This document shows positions 26,907 to 34,892 of a stretch of DNA of 64,000 nucleotides, in pieces. The notes beneath the pieces were generated by a model that did no database searches, had not been told where the DNA came from, and was given only the letters and a program-made list of their open reading frames with translations. The DNA lies in contig JBAZSJ010000005.1 of assembly GCA_041662485.1 (NCBI GenBank), forward strand, positions 1 through 64,000. Direction: 5' to 3'. This stretch comes from Rariglobus sp041662485 (lineage in GTDB: Bacteria > Verrucomicrobiota > Verrucomicrobiia > Opitutales > Opitutaceae). The position numbers were made by a program, and so were the translations under genes. The first letter of the stretch is position 1. Each line of letters begins with the position of its first letter.

Positions 26907-26967
26907 CGAGTTGTCCCCAACGCGTTGCGGCGCGACCGCTCCGAGCGAGCGCGTTGGGGACAACTCG
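26907..26967. repeat. Long inverted repeat
   Basis: Perfect 18-bp arms (cgagttgtccccaacgcg at 26907-26924 and its complement at 26950-26967) flank a 25-bp GC-rich loop. With two mismatches the arms extend to about 25 bp. The resulting hairpin would be very stable. It lies between the operator-like element and the end of the PEP-CTERM gene. Confidence 0.88.
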
Positions 26968-27066
26968 CTCCACCTGATCGCAGCTCATCTCGGAGGAGTT
27001 TCGTTTTGACTGCATTTCTACGGCTGAGGGCAATTTCAGAAAATGATAGCCGCTGATCGTCCGCGC

Positions 27067-27160
27067 GGAGGACGGACCGGTCCGTCTTGATATTTTTGAG
27101 CGGACGTCCAATCGGATCGGACCGGGAGGACCGACCTCCTTTGAGGCCGCAGTTTTATTT
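27067..27160. repeat. Dispersed repeat family B, second copy
   Basis: It matches 19324-19419, including the internal 'aatcggatcgg' and the tail 'ggccgcagttttattt'. The first hairpin is shortened by four bases compared with the other copy. No gene was found in the surrounding gap (26663-27338). Confidence 0.85.
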
Positions 27161-27263
27161 AAACCGCTCTACCGGCCAAAGCCGGTCGGACGCGGGGCCA
27201 TTATCGGATAAAACCACCAACTCTTGGCCAAATCCGCAGGCGGCCTGCATACACGCAAAACAA

Positions 27264-27291
27264 AGCCCGGTTCCTGAAAGAGAACCGGGCT
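27264..27291 (-). terminator. Rho-independent terminator of PEP-CTERM gene
   Basis: A perfect 10-bp stem, agcccggttc/gaaccgggct, has an 8-base loop. On the minus strand it is followed by TTGTTTTG. It lies 47 bp past the stop codon of the gene ending at 27339, a convincing transcript end. Confidence 0.85.
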
Positions 27292-27338
27292 TATGCCAAA
27301 CCCGCCAAGGCCACCCCGGCCATGGCAGAAAATGCACC

Positions 27339-29087
27339 TCAGCCCTGACGGCGACGGCGGTGGATCGCGACACCGACCAGAGCCAGCGAGCCCAAGATCG
27401 CCGCGTAGGTCGAGGGCTCGGGGACGGCCGTGGCAACCAACAGATTTCCCGTATCCTGATGGAAGGTGAAATCATACCCGCCGACCAGACCCGTCCACGT
27501 GTCCGTGTCGGTCAACAAGAGTGAACCCACGATGCTGCCGGTCAGGACGACCGAACTGAAGTCCCCCGACTTGCTGCCGAAATCGAACAGGTTGTAGGTC
27601 TGCCCATCGGCGATCAAATTGGTCGAGAAATTCAACGTGAGGCTGTTGCCGAGCGTGAGCGCGCCCGAGGAGGGGCCGTTGAAGAAACCCGAGGTGGTCG
27701 CGCCGACACCGATCGTGGTGGCGACGGCCGCGAGCGAGTAGCTCGTCTTGGCCGAGGCGTTAAAGACGGCTCCATCGGCAATCGAATAGCTGGTCGAGGC
27801 GAGCGTGCCGGACGAACCGAGGGCGAGCGTGCCACCGCCAACCGTGGTCGCACCCGTGTAGGTGTTCACGCCGGAAAGTGTCACCTTGGTGCCGCCACCA
27901 CCGCCTGCCAAGGTCAGTCCTGCACCGCCGGTGCCGCTGATGACGCCACTCAAGACCAAGGTGCCGGTGCTGCTTCCCACCGTAATCACGCGCGCCGCGC
28001 CGCCCAGATCCACGGCGCCACTGAAGGTTGTGATAGTTCCCGTTCCCGCCGTTAAGGCAAAATCACCACCGACCACAATGTTGTTAGCATACGTTCTATT
28101 GCCATCATTATTACCGCTCGCGAGAGAACCGCCGTTCACCGTCAGCACACTGCTCGTCTTATTTCCGAGCGGGCTCGAATTTCCGACCGCAGTCCCACTG
28201 GTTTTGAGGACCAATGACACGCCGGCATTGACCGTGACACCGCCCTCGAAAGTATTGAGGGCGTTTTGCAGGACTACGTTCTTAAGGCCGGTCCCCGTAA
28301 AGTTAAAACCGCCGGTGCCTGATACGACGCCCGTAAAGAGCAGGTTATTGCCGCTGTTTGAGATAGTGCGGACCCCTGCACCAAGATCCACCGCGCCACT
28401 AAAAGTCGAGGCACCTGCGACGTTGACGGTGAAGTTCCCGCCTATCGTGAGAGAATTGCTCAATGAAAAGTTCTGGCTGCCATCCGTAAACGTGCCGCCG
28501 TTGATCGTCAGTGGTCCCGAGCCAAACTGACTTCCGGTTCTGATGGTGTAGGTGCCACTGTTCAGTGTCACCCCGCCGGAGAAGTTGTTGGTGCTGTTGA
28601 GGGTCGTCATCAGCAATGTGCCGCCATTTACGATGAGAGAACCCGTGCCAGACAACTTGCTATCCAGCCTGACGGTGTTCGTGCTGCCCACCGTCAGCGA
28701 TCCATTCAAGGTGATCGCTGCGCCTGCGACATTTGCAAAGGTAACCCCCCCGGTTGCGGCACCGGTGAACGAAATATTGTTCACCGTCGGAGACGAGGCG
28801 AGCGAAGGCGTGACCGTGTAGCCGCCGGCAGTGGTGGTGAAAATGGCGTTGTCCAATGCGCTACTCCACAGCATGTCGGTCACACCGCCATCATTGGTCC
28901 AATTGGTGGTGATTCCATTGTCCCAGGTTCCTGCCCCGGATGCGAAGGCCGGTGGAGTACCGGTGTCCCAAGTCAGATCAGCCGCCTGGGCAGTGACGTC
29001 CGCCAAAGCGAGAGCGGCAACACAAGCGAAAGCAGGGCGAATTCCTATGGACAACAAGGCGCGGGAGCTGACGGCGGGAAGTTTCAT
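27339..29087 (-). CDS. PEP-CTERM autotransporter-type beta-strand repeat protein
   Basis: This 582-residue exported protein has a signal region (FACVAALALADVTAQA). It then carries many glycine- and threonine-rich strands such as LVLSGVISGTGGAG and NTYTGATTVGGGTLALG, which match the autotransporter-associated beta-strand repeat. The C-terminus is a PEP-CTERM signal: VPEPSTYAAILG, a hydrophobic helix, then HRRRR. Such proteins are cleaved and sorted by an exosortase, which is not in this window. It is probably displayed on the surface or in the matrix. A conserved 14-bp element lies 117 bp upstream and a strong terminator follows. Confidence 0.88.
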   Translation of the reverse strand: MKLPAVSSRALLSIGIRPAFACVAALALADVTAQAADLTWDTGTPPAFASGAGTWDNGITTNWTNDGGVTDMLWSSALDNAIFTTTAGGYTVTPSLASSPTVNNISFTGAATGGVTFANVAGAAITLNGSLTVGSTNTVRLDSKLSGTGSLIVNGGTLLMTTLNSTNNFSGGVTLNSGTYTIRTGSQFGSGPLTINGGTFTDGSQNFSLSNSLTIGGNFTVNVAGASTFSGAVDLGAGVRTISNSGNNLLFTGVVSGTGGFNFTGTGLKNVVLQNALNTFEGGVTVNAGVSLVLKTSGTAVGNSSPLGNKTSSVLTVNGGSLASGNNDGNRTYANNIVVGGDFALTAGTGTITTFSGAVDLGGAARVITVGSSTGTLVLSGVISGTGGAGLTLAGGGGGTKVTLSGVNTYTGATTVGGGTLALGSSGTLASTSYSIADGAVFNASAKTSYSLAAVATTIGVGATTSGFFNGPSSGALTLGNSLTLNFSTNLIADGQTYNLFDFGSKSGDFSSVVLTGSIVGSLLLTDTDTWTGLVGGYDFTFHQDTGNLLVATAVPEPSTYAAILGSLALVGVAIHRRRRQG

Positions 29088-29204
29088 GGAGTAGTATCGT
29101 GTTGGCGAATAAACTGATCGTGCGGGGGTAAACAGCGAGACGCAGAGGGGAATCTCAGCCCCAATTCAAACCACGGAGGTCCAAAAAACAAAAGCCCAAT
29201 GCCT

Positions 29205-29218
29205 CGCATATTGATGCG
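29205..29218 (-). promoter_or_regulatory. Conserved 14-bp operator-like element, copy 2
   Basis: An exact copy of the consensus, 117 bp before the start of the PEP-CTERM gene at 29087. The flanks (29192-29219) match the flanks of copy 3 with a single mismatch over 28 bp, so the two PEP-CTERM genes share a promoter-leader segment. The remainder of the gap 29088-29405 holds no gene that I can see. Confidence 0.82.
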
Positions 29219-29405
29219 TGAATCTATGATGATCCGATAGCCAAAACAGAGGATTTGCATGTTTACGTCCTCGCCCGAGAGTGTCGCAAGCCCCCTTCCA
29301 CAGGCAGCCAAGGGCTGCTCCGTTAATGCACAGGGGTATCCACTCTGCATAGCCCCCGGAGGCGCCCCCCCAGCTACAATCTTGCGGAAGGCTTGTTCCA
29401 AGGGA

Positions 29406-32057
29406 TCAACGGCGGCGGCGTTGCCATACGACACCGGCCAAGGCCAGCGCGCCGAAGATCGCCGCGTAAGTCGAGGGCTCGGGGATGGCGGCAGAGATAA
29501 CGAGGTCGCCGGTGGCTTGGGTGAAGGTGAAGTCAAAGCCTCCATTGGAACCGGTCCAAACGCCCGAATTATTCGTCAGCGAGTTGATGACATACGTGCC
29601 GGCGATGCTGACCGAGGTGAACGAACCGGAGCTGCTCGGCGCGCTGCTGCCATCGGCTGCGGCGAACAGATCAAAGCTGCTGCCGTCGGAAACCGTGCTG
29701 GAGAAGTTGATCACGAGAGTGCCGCCATAGGTAAGCGCTCCGGTAACATTGACCCCATCGTAGGTCGTGCCACGGGTGGTGCCGGCGATTTCCATGTTCG
29801 TGGCTCCCGCCAAGGCAAGAGTGCTCGTAAAGCTGAGGACGCCAGGGCTGTTGCCTGGCGCGAGCGTGCCGTCGCTTGCTATGGTGGTCGCACCGGAAAT
29901 AAAGCCTGAACCGCCAAGCGTCGCGCCCGAAGCGACATAAACCGCGCCGGTGCCGGTGGCCGAGCCGCTGGTGTTATTGGCGAGCAAGGTGCCCGCGCTC
30001 ACCACGGTGCCGCCCGCATAGTCGTTGGTGTTATTGGTGATGGACAGGGTGCCCGTGCCACTCTTGACCAAACCGCCAGCGGTCAACTTGCCGCTCAGTT
30101 TGGCATCCACGGCAGCCGAGCCGTTGTTGACCTTGATCGTTTGGGTATCGCTGGCGAAATTCAGGCCGTTCTGGAAATCAATCGTGCTGTCGGAAGTGCT
30201 CGACGACAGCACAAGCTGCGAGTCTCGCGAGGCGACAAAGCTGTTCACGGCCGTGGTGGCATAGGTCAGCGTCGCACCCGCACCGCCAATGTTGACGAAG
30301 TGATCGGCGCCGTAAGCGCTGAAGCCACCAGGCGCGCCGCTGGCAAACGACACCTGACCGGCACCGGTGCCAAGCGCGCGGGTAAAGTCGTAGCCCAACT
30401 CAACGATGCCGCCGTTGCTGATTCCCAAATTGCCGCCCGTAATGGCGGTCGCCGCCGAGAAACGGGTGACGCCGGATTGCGCCCGGGTGCCGCCAGTGGC
30501 AGTGGAATTGTTGCCCGTAAACTCTACCAAACCGTTGCCCGATCGATATATTTCCTTGGACGCCGCCGTGATCGACGCCGAAACCGTGAGCTTGCCGGAC
30601 CCAAAGGCCCCGATGTTCAGAGCGTTTTGGGTGGTCGTCAGAAGGCCATTGCTGATGGTAAAATCATTGGCTCCATCAAGAAAGAAAGCAGCACTGGCAA
30701 GTGAAAGGGTGAATCCGCCAAGATTCAACGTTTGGCCGGCACTTGCCCCTTCGATACGAAGGACGTTGCCGGTAATATTTCCGGTGGCAGTGGTGCTGGA
30801 TGTGACCTGGTAGTTCGTGGAAGACGAGTTGGCGGAGGTCGGCAGCGTCGTATAAGTAGTCTGGGCAACGATGTTATTGGATCCATCGGTATTCGCAAAA
30901 TACGTCTTTCCGGAGCTGTCCTGCATCGTGACCGCCTTGCTCCCACTGGTTAAAACGTTGCCGCTTTTGCCCAAGTTACCGGCGGCGGCACCGGAAAGCT
31001 TGGCGCCGCCACTGGCACCTGCGGCTGAAAGATCGAAATTCACGGTTGCTCGAGAAGATGCACTCCAATTATTCCACGAATTGCCCAGCGTAACAACCGC
31101 CCCGGCGCCACCGTTGGAATCCACCACAATGTTAAGATAGGAGTTCCCCACCAGTAGATTGCCGACCGTGATGGCGGTCGTTCCCGTCTTGAAAACCAGC
31201 GTGCCTCCGGAGTTGGAACCCGTAGTGACGCCGCCGGAATTACCCGCTGTTCCCAAGGCGATGATCGTGGTGGAGGGAACAACCACGTTCCCGCCGGAAT
31301 AATCCAACACCAAACGCCCTCCCATGCCTACGCCGATATTATAATCAAAGCTGGCAAGACCGATGTTATTCGCCACCCCCGTGAACGTATTCGCCCCCGA
31401 CAGGGTCGTTGTGCCGACGCGGTTGGAGTTGACCGCCAATCTGGTGGTTCCGTCACTGATGATACCGGAAATATTAACAGCCCCCGTGCCACGCACATTG
31501 AGCAACGCATGATTGGTGCTGGCCGGGCCGGTGATGGCACCGGATACGTTGAGCGAAGCAACCTGGCTGGTGTTGCTCAGCGTAAAGCCCGTCGGATAAG
31601 TCGTATTCACAGCACCCGCGTTGCCCGCGACAATGTTGGCGGAGATCGTCTGGTTGTTGAGGACCGTGGAAGTGATGTTCACCAAGCCGACGGACGTGGG
31701 CGCAGCGGGGTTGGTGAAGGAGAGTGTTCCCGAGCCTATGTCGTAGGACGCGGCGTTTGCCGTATCAAAAGTGATGCCACCCAGCGACAGCGTGCCGGCC
31801 GTGACTGTCGTGTTGCCGTTGCCCGCAGAGTTGAAGGTCGCGACATCGGTGGTTCCACTGGTCCCGGGATAGGCCGCGCTCCAGTTGCCGTTGTCCTGCC
31901 ATGTGGAGGAAATCGCCCCGCTCCACGTGGCTGTGGCGGCGTGTGAGACAGAATACAGAATGGCGACCGCCGACACGGCAAACAGGGCAACACGTCGAAG
32001 AGAAACCGACGGGGAATTCACAAATGGAATCAGAACTGCGGGGGTATTAGTGCGCAT
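29406..32057 (-). CDS. Large PEP-CTERM beta-strand repeat protein
   Basis: This 883-residue exported protein has a signal region (ALFAVSAVAILYSVSHA) followed by ATATWSGAISSTWQDNGNWS, a common opening for this class. Extensive Gly/Thr/Ser repeats follow, including TLSGANTFTGVANN and TLSITNNTNDYAGGTVVSAG. The block LAPGNSPGVLSFTSTLALAG precedes a C-terminal PEP-CTERM signal (IPEPSTYAAIFG, helix, RRRR). The fold is probably a long beta-helix. It is paralogous to the protein encoded at 27339-29087. Element copy 3 lies 46 bp upstream. Confidence 0.88.
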   Translation of the reverse strand: MRTNTPAVLIPFVNSPSVSLRRVALFAVSAVAILYSVSHAATATWSGAISSTWQDNGNWSAAYPGTSGTTDVATFNSAGNGNTTVTAGTLSLGGITFDTANAASYDIGSGTLSFTNPAAPTSVGLVNITSTVLNNQTISANIVAGNAGAVNTTYPTGFTLSNTSQVASLNVSGAITGPASTNHALLNVRGTGAVNISGIISDGTTRLAVNSNRVGTTTLSGANTFTGVANNIGLASFDYNIGVGMGGRLVLDYSGGNVVVPSTTIIALGTAGNSGGVTTGSNSGGTLVFKTGTTAITVGNLLVGNSYLNIVVDSNGGAGAVVTLGNSWNNWSASSRATVNFDLSAAGASGGAKLSGAAAGNLGKSGNVLTSGSKAVTMQDSSGKTYFANTDGSNNIVAQTTYTTLPTSANSSSTNYQVTSSTTATGNITGNVLRIEGASAGQTLNLGGFTLSLASAAFFLDGANDFTISNGLLTTTQNALNIGAFGSGKLTVSASITAASKEIYRSGNGLVEFTGNNSTATGGTRAQSGVTRFSAATAITGGNLGISNGGIVELGYDFTRALGTGAGQVSFASGAPGGFSAYGADHFVNIGGAGATLTYATTAVNSFVASRDSQLVLSSSTSDSTIDFQNGLNFASDTQTIKVNNGSAAVDAKLSGKLTAGGLVKSGTGTLSITNNTNDYAGGTVVSAGTLLANNTSGSATGTGAVYVASGATLGGSGFISGATTIASDGTLAPGNSPGVLSFTSTLALAGATNMEIAGTTRGTTYDGVNVTGALTYGGTLVINFSSTVSDGSSFDLFAAADGSSAPSSSGSFTSVSIAGTYVINSLTNNSGVWTGSNGGFDFTFTQATGDLVISAAIPEPSTYAAIFGALALAGVVWQRRRR

Positions 32058-32103
32058 GGTTGATTTTTAATGGCGCCCCCCCTCAAAACGAAGCCCAATG
32101 TCT

Positions 32104-32117
32104 CGCATATTGATGCG
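32104..32117 (-). promoter_or_regulatory. Conserved 14-bp operator-like element, copy 3
   Basis: An exact consensus match 46 bp before the start codon of the large PEP-CTERM gene. It shares extended flanks (32091-32118) with copy 2. Confidence 0.82.
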
Positions 32118-32161
32118 TTAAAGCGCAGGTTATTTACCGTCCCAAGCACTACTAATGGCCG

Positions 32162-33286
32162 TCACTTAACCCGCAGCAGGTAAACCGAGCCCCCGAGACT
32201 TGATGCGTAGAGGATATTCCTCGCAGGATCCCAGCCGAAATAATTATTCAAAGCGTTGGCGCTGAATCCCGGCGTGCGGGCATCGGGCGGGAAGAACGCC
32301 GGAGCGACATCCGCCCATGTCTTGCCGCCGTCCTTGGTGAGGAAAAAGGCCTTGTCGGAAACCACCATGAACTCCTGCTCGCTGGCGCCAAAAAAGGGAC
32401 CGTGCACGGCGTTCGCCGGTCCTTTGCCCGTGAGCGACCAGTCTCTGCCGTTCGTGGTGACAATCACGCCCTCGGACGTGGTCCAAAATACTTTCTTGCC
32501 GTAATGCACGGGGCGCCGTCCGAGGACCTTGTAGTTCGAGACCTCGGTCCACGTCTTGCCTGCATCCACGCTCATGGCGATGCCTCCCTGGGCGGGATGG
32601 GCGCGCACCAAGGTGGTGGCATCAATCACCCCCAGGCAATAATTGGTCGCAAACCGCTGATCCCTGATGGTCGCCCAAAGTGCGTCGGCGCTCGGATAGG
32701 CATGCTGCCAGGTGTTGCCGCCGTCGGTGCTTAAAACGGTGTAGAACGGCTCGTGCAGAAGGCCGAAAATCGTCTTCGGTTCACGGGTGCCCCAATCCAC
32801 GTCGGCAAACTCGAAGCTGCGAATAATTTTCGCGAAAGGCTTCCAGGTCTTGCCCCCGTCGGGGGTGATTCCTCCGTTACCATCCTGGCAAAAGAGCGCC
32901 AGCCTCCCGTCGTAGGGATAAGCGATCGAGAAGTTAAACCCGGTCGCGCAACGACCGGTGATTTTGTTGCCCTGGACCACCGCCCACGTGCCGCCTTGGT
33001 CGGCCGACACACAGACTCCCTTGGTGAGGGTCTGAATGAAAATCTCGCCGGTCGGCACGACCGCCATCCCCAGACACCGCCGCTCGTAATCATGCCTTGC
33101 GTCGTAAACGCCGATCTCACGCGTGAAGCCCTCGGTGATGTTCACCCAACCGGAGGCGGCGTCCCCCTCTCCTGCCGAGAGGCTCTGCATTGAAAGCAAC
33201 GCGACTGCCCACACGGCAAGTCGCCGATTGACACGCAACGGTGACGATTCAGCACCCGCCGGACGGCTTTGCGACAGACTCTTCAT
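32162..33286 (-). CDS. Secreted Asp-box (BNR/VPS10-like) beta-propeller protein
   Basis: This 374-residue protein has a signal peptide (LAVWAVALLSMQSLSA) and about six Asp-box repeats, for example SADQGGTWAV, TPDGGKTWKP, STDGGNTWQH, SVDAGKTWTE and TKDGGKTWAD. Such repeats mark the propellers of sialidases, GH74 enzymes and VPS10-like proteins. The GH74 opening block RTDVGNAYRWD is absent, so it may be a binding protein or a distant glycosidase. Its start overlaps the stop of the deacetylase-like gene (ATGA), so the two are translationally coupled. Confidence 0.75.
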   Translation of the reverse strand: MKSLSQSRPAGAESSPLRVNRRLAVWAVALLSMQSLSAGEGDAASGWVNITEGFTREIGVYDARHDYERRCLGMAVVPTGEIFIQTLTKGVCVSADQGGTWAVVQGNKITGRCATGFNFSIAYPYDGRLALFCQDGNGGITPDGGKTWKPFAKIIRSFEFADVDWGTREPKTIFGLLHEPFYTVLSTDGGNTWQHAYPSADALWATIRDQRFATNYCLGVIDATTLVRAHPAQGGIAMSVDAGKTWTEVSNYKVLGRRPVHYGKKVFWTTSEGVIVTTNGRDWSLTGKGPANAVHGPFFGASEQEFMVVSDKAFFLTKDGGKTWADVAPAFFPPDARTPGFSANALNNYFGWDPARNILYASSLGGSVYLLRVK

Positions 33287-34800
33287 GGGATGATTCCTCT
33301 CATGATCGCGTCGAATTGCGAAGGGGTGACCACATCCACCAGCCCGAGATCGCTCTTCGCCTTCCAGTAGGCGACCAGCTTGGCGAAATCCTCGACGGGA
33401 AACGAGATGCTCGACGGGGCGGCCGAGGCGGGCTTGAGGTCATGCATAAAATACACGACCGCCCCGCCCGTGTAGATCAGCCCGTCGGCGATGGCCACGT
33501 GCGCTTCAAAGCTGTCGGCCAACGTGACCGGACCCGCGACGTTGTCCGTGTTCGGCACGGTGAGCGTCACGGTGTTCCCATGCACTCCATGCGGAGCAAT
33601 CCTCGCACCGGCGCCAATACCCGGTCCGGAAACGGCGGCCCCGTCACGCAGCGCCCGGCTTCCCGCTATGACGACCATGGATTCGCCCCGGACTCCGGTG
33701 GCCGCCTGCGTGCCGCTGCCGCCCATGCCAACGCAGGTCACGATCGCGGGATCATCGACTCCGTCCGCACGGATAATATTCACCAAGCCCAGGCCGCTTC
33801 CGCCCTTCAGCACCTTTAACCCCAGTTGCGAAGACTCCGACCGGCATAGCGATTGAGACGGGAGGCTGTTCCCCGCGCCGCTAAACCACGTCATGCCCCG
33901 CGTAAACCCAAGCGCCTCCGCCCGCGTCTTGCACTCAAGCACCTCTTTCACGAACACCTCTTTCGTCGTCGCACCGTTCATGCCGCCGCGCGACCACGAC
34001 CCGTTGTAAACATCCCAACCGTTGTCATAGGCCTTGCGCAGCTTGGCCACGTTGCCCGCCGAGTAGGACGACTCCTTGAATCCGCCGATGCGCAACCCTC
34101 CGCGAAATCCCGCGGCCTCCATGATCGGGACAATCTGGGTGTAGGTGGAGTCGTCCGTGATGTCGTCGGTCACCACGATGAGCGGCTTGGTTTTCGTGGC
34201 CGTCTCGATCGAGCCGACGGAGATTTTCGCCCCGGCCGGCAGGTTGTTCGGAGCCATCGAAATCGCGGTCACCGGCGCGGCAAAATCAAACCCCGTGTCC
34301 CCCATCACCACGGAGCTTCCGGCCTTGTTGAAGACCGCATTCGCCGGCGTGGATGGATCCCACAACGGGAGGTATGTCCATCCCGCCGCCTTGAACGCAT
34401 TGGCCGAGAAATTGTATTTGATCGTGCCTCCGGCATTCGTCAGCTGGATCGTAAGCGAGAGCGAGTAGCCGCCCGGCGCCTGAAAATCGTCCAGATAAAT
34501 CGGCACATGCAGCAACCCGTTCGCCGGCAGAGGCAGGTTCAAGCCCGACCAACCGAACGACGCGTAACCGGCGTTTGTCTTGGTGATGCTCTGACACGCC
34601 AAGGCCGGAAATCCGCGCGCGTCCTCCGCCGTGACGACCACGTTCGCCGTCTTCTCGGTGGGCGCAACGATCGGAAACCAGAGGACCGGTTTCGCCAACA
34701 CCCGCGCCGGCGACATGCCCGGCCTTGGCAGGTCGGCTCCCGTCGCGGACAAGACGCCACATAGAAGACCCAGAAACAAGGATACGGATGCTGTTTTCAT
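33283..34800 (-). CDS. Secreted polysaccharide-deacetylase-like protein
   Basis: About 505 residues from the ATG at 34800, which gives a signal peptide (MKTASVSLFLGLLCGVLSATG). An N-terminal beta-sandwich of about 170 residues is followed by a block like the CE4 core: PLIVVTDDITDDSTYTQIV at about 206-224 with an Asp pair, then GWDVYNGSWSRGGMNG. The usual CE4 His-x3-His metal site is not obvious, so activity is uncertain. An inserted beta-rich segment occurs near 370-450. Upstream reading beyond 34800 has no conserved features. It lies 92 bp after the GH74 gene, with a hairpin between. Confidence 0.6.
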   Translation of the reverse strand: MKTASVSLFLGLLCGVLSATGADLPRPGMSPARVLAKPVLWFPIVAPTEKTANVVVTAEDARGFPALACQSITKTNAGYASFGWSGLNLPLPANGLLHVPIYLDDFQAPGGYSLSLTIQLTNAGGTIKYNFSANAFKAAGWTYLPLWDPSTPANAVFNKAGSSVVMGDTGFDFAAPVTAISMAPNNLPAGAKISVGSIETATKTKPLIVVTDDITDDSTYTQIVPIMEAAGFRGGLRIGGFKESSYSAGNVAKLRKAYDNGWDVYNGSWSRGGMNGATTKEVFVKEVLECKTRAEALGFTRGMTWFSGAGNSLPSQSLCRSESSQLGLKVLKGGSGLGLVNIIRADGVDDPAIVTCVGMGGSGTQAATGVRGESMVVIAGSRALRDGAAVSGPGIGAGARIAPHGVHGNTVTLTVPNTDNVAGPVTLADSFEAHVAIADGLIYTGGAVVYFMHDLKPASAAPSSISFPVEDFAKLVAYWKAKSDLGLVDVVTPSQFDAIMRGIIP

Positions 34801-34839
34801 TAAAATGTGAGGAATCAAAACGACTTCGAAACGATGAAA

Positions 34840-34868
34840 GGGCGGCTTCCGACGAATGGAAGCCGCCC
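34840..34868 (-). terminator. Hairpin between GH74 and deacetylase-like gene
   Basis: An 11-bp perfect stem (gggcggcttcc/ggaagccgccc) has a 7-base loop and is followed on the minus strand by TTTCATCGTTT. It could partly or fully end the GH74 transcript. If it does, the two genes downstream need their own promoter. Confidence 0.65.
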
Positions 34869-34892
34869 CAGTTTTATCATGTTTGCCCGTGA

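Noticed and set aside
26812..27111. Minus-strand open frame of 99 codons
   Set aside because: It is the translation of the inverted repeat and surrounding repeat DNA, with no conserved features and no ribosome site.
28000..32057. Tandem DNA repeats in the PEP-CTERM genes
   Set aside because: The repetition is at the protein level (Gly/Thr-rich strands); the DNA copies are too diverged to call as nucleotide repeats.
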